NCBI RefSeq assembly: GCF_000058485.1
Contig: NC_008278.1
Span: 2,040,962-2,104,961, forward strand
Direction of reading: 5' to 3'
Length of the DNA: 64,000 nucleotides
From: Frankia alni ACN14a
GTDB lineage: Bacteria; Actinomycetota; Actinomycetes; Frankiales; Frankiaceae
The notes beneath the pieces are model-generated. The model saw only the letters and a program-made list of their open reading frames with translations, was not told where the DNA came from and did no database searches. The number at the start of each line of letters is the position of its first letter. Positions within the stretch are counted from its first letter, which is position 1. Made by a program: the position numbers and the translations under genes. Positions 41,905 through 51,597 of this stretch are shown here, piece by piece.

Positions 41905-43140
41905 GTGAACCAGGAGGCGGGACCGACCGCGCTGCGTTCGTCCCCGGTACCCGTCCGAGGGCGGATCGGGCAGCTGCGGGACCGCGCCTCCGGGCGCCAC
42001 TCGCCGCTGCGGCGGCTCGACTGGACGTTGCAGCTCTGCGTCATCGGCCTGTCCGTCGTGGGCGCGTTGCTGGTGTGGTCGGCGACCCGCCAGCGCCTCG
42101 GCGAGGCCGGCGCTGATCCGCAGACGTTCCTCAAGCGCCATCTGCTGAACCTCGCCATCGGGCTGGTGCTCGGTGCCATCGCGACCGTCGTCGACTACCG
42201 GGTGCTGCGCGCGTACGCGCCGTTCGTCTACCTCGGCTCGCTCGTCGGGCTCGTGGCGGTGCTGCTGTTCGGATCGACGATCAATGGCGCGCACTCGTGG
42301 ATCGTGCTGCCGGCCGGCTTCCAGCTGCAGCCGTCGGAGTTCGCCAAGGTGGCGCTGGTCGTCGGCGCGGCGATGCTCCTGGGGGAGCAGCACGAGGACC
42401 GCCAGACCGGGATCCGGCGCAGCGCCCCCGGCCACGGCGACGTCCTGCTCGTGCTCGGACTGACCGTGGTCCCGATTGCGCTGATCATGCTTCAGCCGGA
42501 CTTCGGCACGGTCATGGTGCTGGTCTTCACCACCCTCGGCATGCTGGCGGTCAGCGGGGCGCCGCGGCGGTGGGTGCTGGGGCTGATCCTCTGCGGGGTG
42601 CTGTTCGGCAGCGCGATCCTGCAGTTCCATCTGCTCCAGCCGTACCAGGAGGCCCGGCTCACCTCGTTCGTCTCCGAGAACAAGGCCTCCTCCGGCACCG
42701 GCTACAACGTCGCCCAGGCCATGATCGCGATTGCCAACGGCGGCGTGACCGGCCGCGGCCTGCTGCACGGCCAGCAGACCCAGGGGCAGTTCGTCCCCGA
42801 GCAGCAGACCGACTTCGTGTTCAGTGTGGCCGGCGAGGAGCTGGGCTATCTCGGCGCGGGCGGGATCATCGTGCTGCTCGGCGTGGTGCTGTGGCGGGCG
42901 CTGTCGATCGGTTTCGCCTCCCAGGACTCCTTCGGCGCGCTGATCGCGACCGGCGTGGTCTGTTGGTTCACCTTCCAGTCGTTCGTCAACGTCGGCATGT
43001 GCCTGGGGATCATGCCGGTCACCGGCTTGCCGCTGCCGTTTCTGTCCTACGGCGGCTCGTCGATGTTCGCCAACATGATCGCCGTCGGACTGCTTCAGAA
43101 CGTCCGCCTACGCTCGCGCTCCGACCCCTACGCCCTGTAG
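41905..43140 (+). CDS. rodA: SEDS peptidoglycan glycosyltransferase RodA
   Basis: A 411-residue SEDS polymerase with ten predicted spans. Family blocks: GAHSWIVLPAGFQLQPSEFAKVALVV (catalytic loop region), LIMLQPDFGTVMVLVFTT, QQTDFVFSVAGEELGYLGA, and NVGMCLGIMPVTGLPLPFLSYGGSSM. It polymerises lipid II and pairs with the upstream PBP2. I chose GTG 41905, seven bases after GGGAGG; GTG 41902 is also possible. A repeated hairpin element follows its stop. Confidence 0.94.
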   Translation: MNQEAGPTALRSSPVPVRGRIGQLRDRASGRHSPLRRLDWTLQLCVIGLSVVGALLVWSATRQRLGEAGADPQTFLKRHLLNLAIGLVLGAIATVVDYRVLRAYAPFVYLGSLVGLVAVLLFGSTINGAHSWIVLPAGFQLQPSEFAKVALVVGAAMLLGEQHEDRQTGIRRSAPGHGDVLLVLGLTVVPIALIMLQPDFGTVMVLVFTTLGMLAVSGAPRRWVLGLILCGVLFGSAILQFHLLQPYQEARLTSFVSENKASSGTGYNVAQAMIAIANGGVTGRGLLHGQQTQGQFVPEQQTDFVFSVAGEELGYLGAGGIIVLLGVVLWRALSIGFASQDSFGALIATGVVCWFTFQSFVNVGMCLGIMPVTGLPLPFLSYGGSSMFANMIAVGLLQNVRLRSRSDPYAL

Positions 43141-43155
43141 CCGCCGCCCGGCCTC

Positions 43156-43208
43156 CCCTGCTTGTCCAGAGGGATGAATCGGGCGCGGAAGCCTCCGGAC
43201 AAGCAGGG
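43156..43208. repeat. Hairpin repeat element, copy 1
   Basis: CCCTGCTTGTCC pairs with GGACAAGCAGGG (12 bp), then an A-C mismatch, then GAGG with CCTC. The loop is GATGAATCGGGCGCGGAAG. Copy 2 at 63747-63795 has the same loop core and a compensatory stem change. It sits after rodA and may act as a terminator or a REP/MITE-like element. Confidence 0.85.
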
Positions 43209-43314
43209 AGCCTCACCTGGAGGGACGGGTCGGGCGGGCGGTGGGCGTGGATGGTCGGGAGTGTCCCGAGCTTCGGCTGATCGCTCGGACGCCTGGTGGG
43301 GTGCGCCCGTGCCG

Positions 43315-43320
43315 TAGGCT
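43315..43320 (+). promoter_or_regulatory. -10-like box TAGGCT before leaderless radical-SAM gene
   Basis: TAGGCT ends seven bases before ATG 43328, with no ribosome site between. Confidence 0.45.
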
Positions 43321-43327
43321 CGCCTGC

Positions 43328-45409
43328 ATGTCCGGACAGTCGCTGTTCGCTCGCCTGGAGCCGCTGCTCCCGCGGGTGCGAAGGCCCGTGCAATACGTCG
43401 GTGGCGAGGGGAACTCCATCGTCAAACCCTGGGACGCCGCCGCGGTGCGCTGGGCCCTGATGTATCCGGACGCCTACGAGGTCGGCCTGCCCAACCAGGG
43501 GCTGCAGATCCTCTACGAGATCCTCAACGAGCAGCCGGACGTGCTCGCCGAGCGGACCTACTCGGTGTGGCCCGACCTGGAGGCGCTGCTGCGCGAGCAC
43601 GGCCTGCCGCAGTTCACCGTGGACGGCCACCGGCCGGTCGGCGACTTCGACGTGCTCGGCGTCAGCTTCTCCACCGAGCTCGGCTACACCAACATGCTCA
43701 CCGCGCTCGACCTCGCCGGGATCCCGCTGTACGCCGAGCGCCGTGGCGAGTCCGACCCGCTGGTCGTCGCCGGCGGGCACGCCGCGTTCAACCCCGAGCC
43801 CATCGCCGGGTTCGTCGACGCCGTGGTGCTCGGCGACGGCGAGCAGGCCGTGCTCGGCATCACCGACGTGATCCGCGCCTGGAAGGCGGCCGGCGCCCCC
43901 GGCGGGCGCACCGAGCTGCTCGCCCGGCTCGCCCGGCGGCGGCTGGTCTACGTGCCGGCGTTCTATGACGTCGCCTACCGGCCCGACGGCCGCATCCAGG
44001 CGGTCACCGCCAACCGCGACGACATCCCGGCCCGGCCGACCAAGCACACACTGTCTGACCTCGACTCCTGGCCGTACCCGAAGGCGCCGCTGGTCCCGCT
44101 CGCCGAGACGGTGCACGAGCGGATGAGCGTGGAGATCTTCCGCGGTTGCACCAGGGGCTGCCGGTTCTGCCAGGCCGGGATGATCACCAGGCCGGTGCGG
44201 GAACGGAACATCGAGACCATCGGCGCCATGGTCGAGGCGGGGCTGCGGGCCACCGGCTTCAACGAGGTCGGCCTGTTGTCGCTGTCCAGCGCCGACCACA
44301 CCGAGATCGGGGAGATCGCGACCGGCCTCGCCGACCGCTACGACGGCGGCAACGTCTCGCTGAGCCTGCCCTCGACCCGGGTCGACGCCTTCAACGTGAC
44401 GCTCGCCAACGAGTTCTCCCGCAACGGCCGGCGCAGCGGGCTGACGTTCGCCCCGGAGGGCGGTTCCGAGCGGCTGCGCAAGGTCATCAACAAGATGGTC
44501 AGCGCCGAGGACCTGGTGCGCACCGTCAGCACGGCCTACGCCCACGGCTGGCGCCAGGTGAAGCTCTACTTCATGTGCGGCCTGCCGACCGAGACCGACC
44601 AGGACGTGCTGGAGATCGCCGATCTTGCCCGGGAGGTGATCCGGGCCGGTCGACGCGCCAGCGGCCACCGCGACATCCGCTGCACGGTCTCGATCGGCGG
44701 CTTCGTCCCGAAGCCGCACACCCCGTTCCAGTGGGTGGGTCAGGCGTCGCACGAGGTCACCGACGCGCGCTTGAAGCTGCTGCGGGACACCGTGCGGGCC
44801 GACAAGGAGATCGCCCGCGCCGTCGGGTTCCGCTACCACGACGGCCGTCCCGGCATCATCGAGGGCCTGCTGGCCCGCGGCGACCGTCGGGTCGGCGCGG
44901 TGATCGAGCGGGTCTGGCGCGAGGGCGGTCGCTTCGACGGCTGGAACGAGCACTTCTCGTTCGAACGCTGGGAGTCGGCGTGCGCCGCCGAGCTCGAACC
45001 GCTCGGGGTCTCCCTCGACTGGTTCACGACCCGCGAGCGCGACGAGCGCGAGGTGCTGGCGTGGGACCACCTCGACGCGGGCCTCGACCGGGACTGGCTG
45101 TGGGCCGACTGGCAGGAGGCGCTGCGCGAGACCGAGCTCGACGACTGCCGGTGGACCCCCTGCTACGACTGCGGCGTCTGCCCCACGATGGGGACGGACA
45201 CCCAGATCGGCCCGACCGGCCGGTCGTTGCTGCCGGTGGTGGGCGTGTCGGCGGGTTCGCCGGTGGTCGCCTCCCGGGTCGAGGTCGCCGAGGTCGTCGA
45301 GTCGGCCGACTCGGCCGAGTCGGCCGGGGCCGGCAGCGGTGCCGGCGACGGGCCGGCCGGCGACGTCCGGCTCGACCCCGCTGCGGTGGGTAGTGGCACG
45401 CCGGCCTGA
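43328..45409 (+). CDS. Radical-SAM protein with N-terminal B12-type domain (TIGR03960-like)
   Basis: A 693-residue protein. The N-terminal ~250 residues form a cobalamin-binding-like Rossmann domain (VRWALMYPDAYEVGLPNQGLQILYE; DVLGVSFSTELGYTNML; PLVVAGGHAAFNPEP). The radical-SAM core has the cluster motif C-T-R-G-C-R-F-C (~residue 277) and LTFAPEGGSERLRKVINK. The C-terminal part has a further cysteine cluster (CYDCGVCPTMG). It occurs in many bacteria next to or fused with DUF2344 and upstream of rne/rng, as here. The substrate is unknown, though a link to RNA or ribosome modification is suspected. The last ~55 residues are a variable Val/Ala/Ser tail. Overlaps the next gene by 17 bp. Confidence 0.9.
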   Translation: MSGQSLFARLEPLLPRVRRPVQYVGGEGNSIVKPWDAAAVRWALMYPDAYEVGLPNQGLQILYEILNEQPDVLAERTYSVWPDLEALLREHGLPQFTVDGHRPVGDFDVLGVSFSTELGYTNMLTALDLAGIPLYAERRGESDPLVVAGGHAAFNPEPIAGFVDAVVLGDGEQAVLGITDVIRAWKAAGAPGGRTELLARLARRRLVYVPAFYDVAYRPDGRIQAVTANRDDIPARPTKHTLSDLDSWPYPKAPLVPLAETVHERMSVEIFRGCTRGCRFCQAGMITRPVRERNIETIGAMVEAGLRATGFNEVGLLSLSSADHTEIGEIATGLADRYDGGNVSLSLPSTRVDAFNVTLANEFSRNGRRSGLTFAPEGGSERLRKVINKMVSAEDLVRTVSTAYAHGWRQVKLYFMCGLPTETDQDVLEIADLAREVIRAGRRASGHRDIRCTVSIGGFVPKPHTPFQWVGQASHEVTDARLKLLRDTVRADKEIARAVGFRYHDGRPGIIEGLLARGDRRVGAVIERVWREGGRFDGWNEHFSFERWESACAAELEPLGVSLDWFTTRERDEREVLAWDHLDAGLDRDWLWADWQEALRETELDDCRWTPCYDCGVCPTMGTDTQIGPTGRSLLPVVGVSAGSPVVASRVEVAEVVESADSAESAGAGSGAGDGPAGDVRLDPAAVGSGTPA

Positions 45410-46154
45410 GGGGCCGCCGCCCCCGCCGGTGGTCCAGCGGGTTCGCCTGCGCTTTGCGAAGCGAGGCAGGCTGCGATTCCTGTCACATCGGGATGTGGCC
45501 CGTACCTTCGAGCGGGGGCTGCGCCGGGCGGCGGTGCCGATGGCGTATTCGGCGGGTTTCAGCCCGCATCCCCGGATCTCCTGGGTGGGTGCCGCGCCCA
45601 CCGGCGCCGCGAGCGAGGCCGAGTACGTCGAGCTGGCGCTGGCCGTGACGGTGGAGCCGGCGCTGCTGCGGGCCGCCCTGGACGCGGCGCTGCCGCCCGG
45701 ACTGGACGTGGTGGGCGCCGTGGCGGCCGAGGGCGCCGGACTCGCCGAGCGGATCGACGCCTCCCGGTGGGTGGTGCGGCTGCCGGGGGTCGCGGAGCCC
45801 GAGCTGCGCGGCGCGGTGGCCGAGTTGCTGCGCCGTGATGTCGTCGAGGTCGAGCGCGCGACCAAGGACGGCCGGCGCCGATTCGATGTGCGTGCGGCCA
45901 TGGTCTTGGCCGTTTGTCGTGCAGAGAACGACACGTGTGCGATACTGGAGATGGTCGTGCGGCACACGACGCCCGCTGTGCGACCAGACGACGTGCTGAC
46001 CGCCCTTGGCGTGGTAGCCGGTCTGCGCCCGTCGGTGCCGCCCGAGCCAACCCGGCTGGAGCAGGGCCGACTGCGCGAGGATAGGACGCTGGCGGACCCG
46101 CTGGCGCCGGACCGCAACGACGCTGGCCGGCTGGCAGGTCGGTCATCAGCGTGA
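45393..46154 (+). CDS. DUF2344 (TIGR03936) protein
   Basis: A 253-residue partner of the radical-SAM protein. The diagnostic opening is VRLRFAKRGRLRFLSHRDVARTFERGLRRA, followed by YSAGFSPHPRISW and EYVELALA. It is fused to the radical-SAM domain in some bacteria and is thought to recognise its substrate; that role is not proven. GTG 45393 lies inside the upstream gene, so the two are co-translated. The C-terminal ~50 residues are polar and variable. rne follows after 115 bp. Confidence 0.85.
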   Translation: MARRPEGPPPPPVVQRVRLRFAKRGRLRFLSHRDVARTFERGLRRAAVPMAYSAGFSPHPRISWVGAAPTGAASEAEYVELALAVTVEPALLRAALDAALPPGLDVVGAVAAEGAGLAERIDASRWVVRLPGVAEPELRGAVAELLRRDVVEVERATKDGRRRFDVRAAMVLAVCRAENDTCAILEMVVRHTTPAVRPDDVLTALGVVAGLRPSVPPEPTRLEQGRLREDRTLADPLAPDRNDAGRLAGRSSA

Positions 46155-46269
46155 TGCAGGGCGTCGCAGGCTTTCCCGGTGGCACCCTAGCCGGACCGAG
46201 ACATTGGCTTCTGCGCGGCCGCGACTGCACGAGGCAGCGCGCCCGGGAGCCCGAGAGGCTTCTTAACCC

Positions 46270-49200
46270 GTGCCCGACGATGATCTGACCACTCAGACCG
46301 AATCCGAATCCACTCGCCCAGCGCCGCGTCGGCGCAGGGCCGCAGGGCGGGCCGCCGGTCCGCCCCCCGAGCACCCGGACGGGTCCGCTCCCGACGGCGC
46401 CGTGGCAACCGCCGCCCCGAGCGTGACCAGCGACGCGGCCGGCTCCCCGGCCCCCGCGGCCGGTTCCGGCGACGACGCCGTACCGCCCGGCGAGCCGGCG
46501 TCCGCCGACGCAGCGCCCGCCCGCCGGCGAACGAGGACCAGCTCCACGACGCGCACCCGCTCGACCCGGGCGAAGGCGGCCGACACGAGCGTTGCGGCCA
46601 CCTCCGACCCGACCGAGGCGCAGGTGGCTGCCACGGCCGAGCCGGCCGTCTCCGGGGCCGTCCCGCCCGACGACCCGGCCACGTCGTCTGGCGTCACGTC
46701 GCCGGCCGTCACGCTGCCGGCCGTCACCGCCTCGTCCGAGACCGCCACGCCCGCCGGTGGCAGCGCCGCTGCCGGTGACGTCACCGGCGAGGGTGCCGAG
46801 CCGGCCGCGCCGGCCCGTCGTACCCGGGCGACCCGCAGCCGCCGCGCCGTCCGTGACGTCGCCGCGGCGGAGATCCCGACCCCGGAGATCCCGACCCCGG
46901 CCGAACCCGTGGCCGAAGCCGACGCGACAGCTCTGCCTGTCGCCGGAGCGCCGTCCAGGGAGACCGCGGCCACGCCGCCTGTCGAGGACACGCCGAAGCC
47001 CAAGCGGACCCGTGCCCGGCGGGCCACGTCCGGCCCGGTGACGGCACCTGCCGTACCCCCCGCCGCCGAGGCCACCGCCGCTGCGACGGAACCCGCCGCC
47101 CCTGGCGCTGCCACGGAATCCGCGGCGGCCGAGGCCCCTGCCTCCGAGCCGTCGGCTGCCGAACCGGCGCCGGTGGCCGCCACCGAGCCCACCGAGGCCG
47201 GAAGCGGGGAGCCCACCAGGACTCGAGCCACCCGTACCCGGACCACCAGGCGTCGCGCGACGGCCGCGAAGGGCGCCCCCGAGGCCGCATCCGGTTCCGC
47301 GCCGGCGGCGGAGGCGCCGGTCGCCGGATCTTCGGCTGCCGACGTTCCCCCCGGCCCGGTCCCGGCGAGCGAGGTTTCGGCCGAGGAGAACCCCACGGTC
47401 GCCGTCGCCGAGCCGTCCGCGGTCGCTGGATCGTCGGCCGTCGCCGAGCCACCCGCAGTCGAGTCGCCCGCCGTCCAGCCGTCCGCCGTCCAGCCGTCCG
47501 TCGTCGACGCCGTCCAGCCGCTCGGGGTCTTCGAGGCCCCGGCCACGGGCACGCCGTTCGGTTCGGCTCCCGTGTCCACACCCGCCACAGGTTCTGCACC
47601 CGCCGAGGGACAGGCACCCGCCGAGGGACAGGCACCGGCCGAGGACGAGCCGGCGCAGCCCGAACCGGCCGCCGCCGAATCGGCGCCGGCCGGCACCCGC
47701 ACCCGGACGAGGACCCGGCGGGTCACCGCCCCGACCTGGGCCGGCATCGGCGACGAGCCGCCCGCCGAGCCCGTCTCCCGCCCGGCGGCCCGCCGTCCGG
47801 TGGCGATGGTGACCTTCCAGGCGCCGGAGCCGGCGGCCGCCGAGGCGCCGCGCTGGCGGCGTGCCGACGCCGTCGGTGCGGACGAGGCGGGACCCGCCGT
47901 CGAGCCGGCGCCGACCGCCGCCGCCGAGCGGCCCGTCGAGGCGGAGCCTGCCGACGATGACATCGACATCGACACCGTCGTCGAGGAACTCGCCGCCGTC
48001 GACGAGGACGGCGAGTTCGACGAGGATGACCAGGCCGGCGGGTCGGGTTCCACCCGCCGCCGGCGGCGTGGCCGGCGGGGTCGTGGCCGGGCCCGCGGCG
48101 ACGAGGACGGCACCGAGACCGACGTCGAGGACGGCGCCGGCGAGACCGACGAGGCCCCGCACGCCGCGGCGGCCGCGGACGCCGCCGATCGTCCCGGGCG
48201 GGGCGGCGAGCTGGAGCCCGCCGCCGCGGACGGCGGCGAGGCTGCGGAGCGCGCCGAGGACGGCGACGACGACGACGAGGACGATCGCGCGGGCGGTTCC
48301 CGCCGGCGTCGGCGGCGGCGTCGGCGTGCCGGCGGCGACGAGCCGGCGGTGGTCGACGACCCGCCGAACACGGTCGTGCACGTTCGGGAGGTCCGCCGGG
48401 ACGAGGACCTGGTCCGCGGCCTGAGCGGCTCGACCCGGCTGGAGGCCAAGCGCCAGCGGCGCCGTGAGGGCCGCGACAGCGGCCGGCGCCGCCCGCCGAT
48501 CGTCACCGAGGCCGAGTTCCTCGCCCGCCGCGAGGCGGTCGAGCGTCGCATGATCGTGCGCCACGCCGGCGACCGCACCCAGATCGCCGTCCTCGAGGAC
48601 AGCGTGCTGGTCGAACACTTCGTCACCCGGGCGAGCTCGGCGTCGTACGCGGGCAACGTCTACCTCGGCCGGGTGCAGAACGTGCTGGCCAGCATGGAGG
48701 CGGCGTTCGTCGACATCGGCAAGGGCCGCAACGCCGTCCTGTACGCCGGCGAGGTCAACTACGACGCCTCCGGGCTCGACGGCCGTCCCCGCAAGATCGA
48801 GCAGGTGCTCAAGTCGGGGCAGTCGGTCCTGGTCCAGGTCTCCAAGGACCCGATCGGCCACAAGGGCGCCCGGCTCACCAGCCAGATCAGCCTGCCGGGG
48901 CGCTACCTCGTGTACGTCCCGGACGGGCAGAACGCCGGCATCAGCCGCAAGCTGCCCGACACCGAGCGGGCGCGGCTCAAGAGCATCCTCAAGAAGATCA
49001 CACCCGAGGACGGCGGCGTCATCGTGCGTACCGCCGCCGAGGGTGCCAGCGAGGCCGAGCTCGAGCGTGACATCGAACGGCTGGCCGCGCAGTGGGAGGA
49101 CATCCAGCGCCGCGCCAAGAAGGCATCCGCGCCGTCGCTGCTCTACGGCGAGCCGGACCTCGTCGTGCGCGTGATCCGCGACATCTTCAACGAGGACTTC

Positions 49201-50391
49201 ACCGAGTTGGTCGTCCAGGGCTCCGGCGAGGCCGCGACGATCGAGGAGTACATCGACGCCGTCGCCCCCGACCTGCGCCCGCGCATCCGCCGCTACACCG
49301 GGTCCGGGGACGTCTTCGTCGACTACCGGGTGGACGAGCAGCTCGCCAAGGCGCTGGACCGCAAGGTCTGGCTGCCGTCGGGCGGATCGCTGGTCATCGA
49401 CCGCACCGAGGCGATGACGGTCATCGACGTCAACACCGGCAAGTTCACCGGCAAGGGCGGCAACCTCGAGGAGACCGTCACCAAGAACAACCTGGAGGCC
49501 GCGGAGGAGATCGTCCGCCAGCTCCGGCTGCGGGACATCGGCGGGATCATCGTCATCGACTTCATCGACATGGTCCTGGAGAGCAACCGGGAGCTGGTCC
49601 TGCGCCGGCTCACCGAGTGCCTCGGGCGCGACCGCACGCGCCACCAGGTCGCGGAGGTGACGAGCCTCGGGCTGGTCCAGATGACCCGCAAGCGGGTGGG
49701 CCAGGGCCTGCTGGAGGCATACAGCGAGCCGTGCGTGCACTGCAACGGCCGCGGCGTGCTCATCCACCTCAACGGCGGCGGGCACGCCCACCAGCCGGCC
49801 GCCTCCGCCGCCTCCGCCGGCTCCGGCGCGGGCCAGTCCGAACCGGCCGCGGTCGGATCCGGGTCCGGCGGGTCGGGCCGGCGCTCGCGCGGCGCCGCCA
49901 CCCGTGCCGCCGGGGGCCCCGCGCTCGTCGCGGCCGCCTCGGTCGGTGCTGCCGTCGGGGCCGCCGAGGTGGCAGACGGCGTCGTGTCGGCGGCGGACCT
50001 CGGCCAGCCGGCCGCGGCGGGCAACGACGACGCCGGCGTGGTGGCCGGCGCTGCCGGGGGTGCCCCCGACTCGCCGTCGGCGCCCACCGGCGCGGTGGCG
50101 GACGCCAGCGCTGTCGGACCGATCGTGACGGCGAACGGCAACGGCCACGTTCCCGCGGGAGCGGTGACGGTGGCCGCCCCGGCGGCCCCCCTCGCACAGA
50201 GCGGTGGTGGGGCCGCGACACCGCCTGTGTACGCGAATACCGACGACCCCGACAGCCTCGCCACCGCCGACAGCGGTGGGGCCGCCGGCAAGCCCGTCCG
50301 GAGCCGGCGGCGCCGGGCGTCCCGTCCGGTGTCGAAGCCAGCCGAGTCGCTGGAGTCCGTGCCGCCCTCGGCGGAGTCCACCGGCGCCTGA
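46270..50391 (+). CDS. rne: Ribonuclease E/G with long low-complexity arms
   Basis: A 1373-residue endoribonuclease for mRNA decay and rRNA maturation. The catalytic core begins at ~760 (MIVRHAGDRTQIAVLEDSVLVEHF), with an S1 domain (~785-870, YAGNVYLGRVQNVLASMEAAFVDIG). The DNase I-like site has two metal Asp residues (VIDVNTGKFTG ~1052, IIVIDFIDM ~1097). The Zn-link CVHCNGRG is at ~1155. The first ~700 residues are Ala/Pro/Glu/Thr-rich with basic RTRTTRRR patches and short repeats (GQAPAE twice, QPSAV twice), and the last ~200 are Ala/Gly/Val/Ser-rich. Placing the core in the middle with both arms disordered is the actinobacterial type. GTG 46270 follows GAGAGG at 46253-46258. Confidence 0.93.
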   Translation: MPDDDLTTQTESESTRPAPRRRRAAGRAAGPPPEHPDGSAPDGAVATAAPSVTSDAAGSPAPAAGSGDDAVPPGEPASADAAPARRRTRTSSTTRTRSTRAKAADTSVAATSDPTEAQVAATAEPAVSGAVPPDDPATSSGVTSPAVTLPAVTASSETATPAGGSAAAGDVTGEGAEPAAPARRTRATRSRRAVRDVAAAEIPTPEIPTPAEPVAEADATALPVAGAPSRETAATPPVEDTPKPKRTRARRATSGPVTAPAVPPAAEATAAATEPAAPGAATESAAAEAPASEPSAAEPAPVAATEPTEAGSGEPTRTRATRTRTTRRRATAAKGAPEAASGSAPAAEAPVAGSSAADVPPGPVPASEVSAEENPTVAVAEPSAVAGSSAVAEPPAVESPAVQPSAVQPSVVDAVQPLGVFEAPATGTPFGSAPVSTPATGSAPAEGQAPAEGQAPAEDEPAQPEPAAAESAPAGTRTRTRTRRVTAPTWAGIGDEPPAEPVSRPAARRPVAMVTFQAPEPAAAEAPRWRRADAVGADEAGPAVEPAPTAAAERPVEAEPADDDIDIDTVVEELAAVDEDGEFDEDDQAGGSGSTRRRRRGRRGRGRARGDEDGTETDVEDGAGETDEAPHAAAAADAADRPGRGGELEPAAADGGEAAERAEDGDDDDEDDRAGGSRRRRRRRRRAGGDEPAVVDDPPNTVVHVREVRRDEDLVRGLSGSTRLEAKRQRRREGRDSGRRRPPIVTEAEFLARREAVERRMIVRHAGDRTQIAVLEDSVLVEHFVTRASSASYAGNVYLGRVQNVLASMEAAFVDIGKGRNAVLYAGEVNYDASGLDGRPRKIEQVLKSGQSVLVQVSKDPIGHKGARLTSQISLPGRYLVYVPDGQNAGISRKLPDTERARLKSILKKITPEDGGVIVRTAAEGASEAELERDIERLAAQWEDIQRRAKKASAPSLLYGEPDLVVRVIRDIFNEDFTELVVQGSGEAATIEEYIDAVAPDLRPRIRRYTGSGDVFVDYRVDEQLAKALDRKVWLPSGGSLVIDRTEAMTVIDVNTGKFTGKGGNLEETVTKNNLEAAEEIVRQLRLRDIGGIIVIDFIDMVLESNRELVLRRLTECLGRDRTRHQVAEVTSLGLVQMTRKRVGQGLLEAYSEPCVHCNGRGVLIHLNGGGHAHQPAASAASAGSGAGQSEPAAVGSGSGGSGRRSRGAATRAAGGPALVAAASVGAAVGAAEVADGVVSAADLGQPAAAGNDDAGVVAGAAGGAPDSPSAPTGAVADASAVGPIVTANGNGHVPAGAVTVAAPAAPLAQSGGGAATPPVYANTDDPDSLATADSGGAAGKPVRSRRRRASRPVSKPAESLESVPPSAESTGA

Positions 50392-50410
50392 CCGGCCGCG
50401 GCAGGCACTG

Positions 50411-50445
50411 CGCGTGCCCGCCGCGCCGAGCGGCGCGGGCACGCG
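50411..50445 (+). terminator. Terminator hairpin 1 after rne
   Basis: CGCGTGCCCG / CGGGCACGCG outer stem (10 bp) with an inner CGCC-GAGC-GGCG hairpin and a three-base bulge, 20 bases after the rne stop. Confidence 0.6.
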
Positions 50446-50460
50446 AGCCCAGGTAGGTCG

Positions 50461-50496
50461 CCCCGTCCCGTCCGGATTCCTTCGGACGGGACGGGG
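50461..50496. terminator. Terminator hairpin 2 between convergent genes
   Basis: CCCCGTCCCGTCCG pairs perfectly with CGGACGGGACGGGG (14 bp) around GATTCCTT, between rne and the convergent membrane-protein gene. Confidence 0.75.
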
Positions 50497-50535
50497 GGGC
50501 GGCCGACCGGGAGGCGCGGTCGGGCTGAGGCGGCC

Positions 50536-51096
50536 TCAGGCGGCGGTCGGACCGGCCGGAGTCTGCGACGTGGCCGGGCCGGAGCGGACGAACCCGCGGC
50601 CCGGGTTCTCGCGCATCAGCAGGTCCAGGGTGGCCCGGGAGCGCGACAGCGCGACCTCGACGGCCTGGTGGGCCCGCCCCGCGTCGCCCATCTGCAACGC
50701 GTATGACGCGATCGTCAGCGACTGGACGAGATCGTCCTGATCGGCGAGGTCCGGGCTCATCCGCTGACGCGGCGAACCGTCCTGCCCCGCATCCCCGCTC
50801 ACCGGCTGCGTCGCGGGCACCCCCCAGGCGGCCGGATCCCGACGCCGCAGGGCGATCCATCCCGCCGCCATCGCGGTCCCCACGAGCCAGCAGGCGCCCG
50901 CCCACGGCGGCACACCGGCGAAGGCCGTCAGGGCCAGGCCGACCACGACCAGGGCTGCCAGCGCGCCGGTCGCGGCCGGCACCGTACCGGGAACCGAGCC
51001 GTGGCGGCGGGCCGCCTCGGCCGCTGGGCGGCATGCCACGACGAGCGCCATGGCGGTCCCGGCGCCCGCGGTCCAGACGAGCAGTTGCCAGACCAT
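50536..51096 (-). CDS. Small membrane protein of unknown function
   Basis: A 186-residue protein with three hydrophobic spans: [38 protein letters not shown] and [19 protein letters not shown] cytoplasmic-like helical tail follows ([34 protein letters not shown]), which looks like a single TPR-type hairpin. Not recognised. ATG 51096 has a GGGGGTG site; GTG 51129 and ATG 51102 are alternatives. It sits alone between two transcription units of RNA and ribosome genes. Confidence 0.7.
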   Translation of the reverse strand: MVWQLLVWTAGAGTAMALVVACRPAAEAARRHGSVPGTVPAATGALAALVVVGLALTAFAGVPPWAGACWLVGTAMAAGWIALRRRDPAAWGVPATQPVSGDAGQDGSPRQRMSPDLADQDDLVQSLTIASYALQMGDAGRAHQAVEVALSRSRATLDLLMRENPGRGFVRSGPATSQTPAGPTAA

Positions 51097-51597
51097 CCCC
51101 ATCACCCCCGACGCGACGTTGCTTCCCACGATGCTGTCTGCGGCGTCGAAGCCTCACGATCCATCGTGGAACTGCGCCATGTGGACGTTCCATGCTTCTC
51201 CTTCCCCGGCCGGCTCCACCATGGCCCGTCCGGGTCATCCGGAGATATGGCCCGCATGCGGGGGGACAGCGGGACGCGACCGGGGGTGACCGGTCCGCCT
51301 GCGGTTCGGCGGGTCCCGGCCGGCTGGCGCCCGCCTCGGCGTCTGGCGCACGCCTCGGCGTCTGTCGTCGCCCCGGGCGGCCGTCGGCGGGGACCACCGG
51401 CGCGGCTCCCGATCGTCACCCCCGCGGCGATGACCTGTAAGGTGGAGTCCGCGCGTTCATCCGGACTGGGCCCGGCCCACCGGAGGAGCCGCTCGACGGC
51501 TGCTGTGCGGCCGGCGGCGGCGGGGGGCGCACCCAAAGCTCCGCGGGGAACGTGGTTCCGTGCGGTCACAGCGGTTCAACAACAGCAGGGAGATCTG
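51097..51597 (+). promoter_or_regulatory. Intergenic region with rplU promoter and leader
   Basis: A 500-base gap without a supported gene. TAAGGT at 51438-51443 is a good -10 and predicts a leader of about 147 bases before rplU, long enough for an L21-type autoregulatory RNA, though I did not recognise a known fold. The half nearer 51100 must hold the promoter of the divergent membrane-protein gene. Confidence 0.4.

Noticed and set aside
39249-42179. 976-codon minus-strand open frame across the PBP2 gene
   Set aside because: It is a shadow of mrdA, whose active-site motifs leave no doubt about the coding strand.
45559-50442. 1627-codon open frame on the minus strand across rne
   Set aside because: It is the mirror of the RNase E/G coding frame in GC-saturated DNA, low complexity and without domains.
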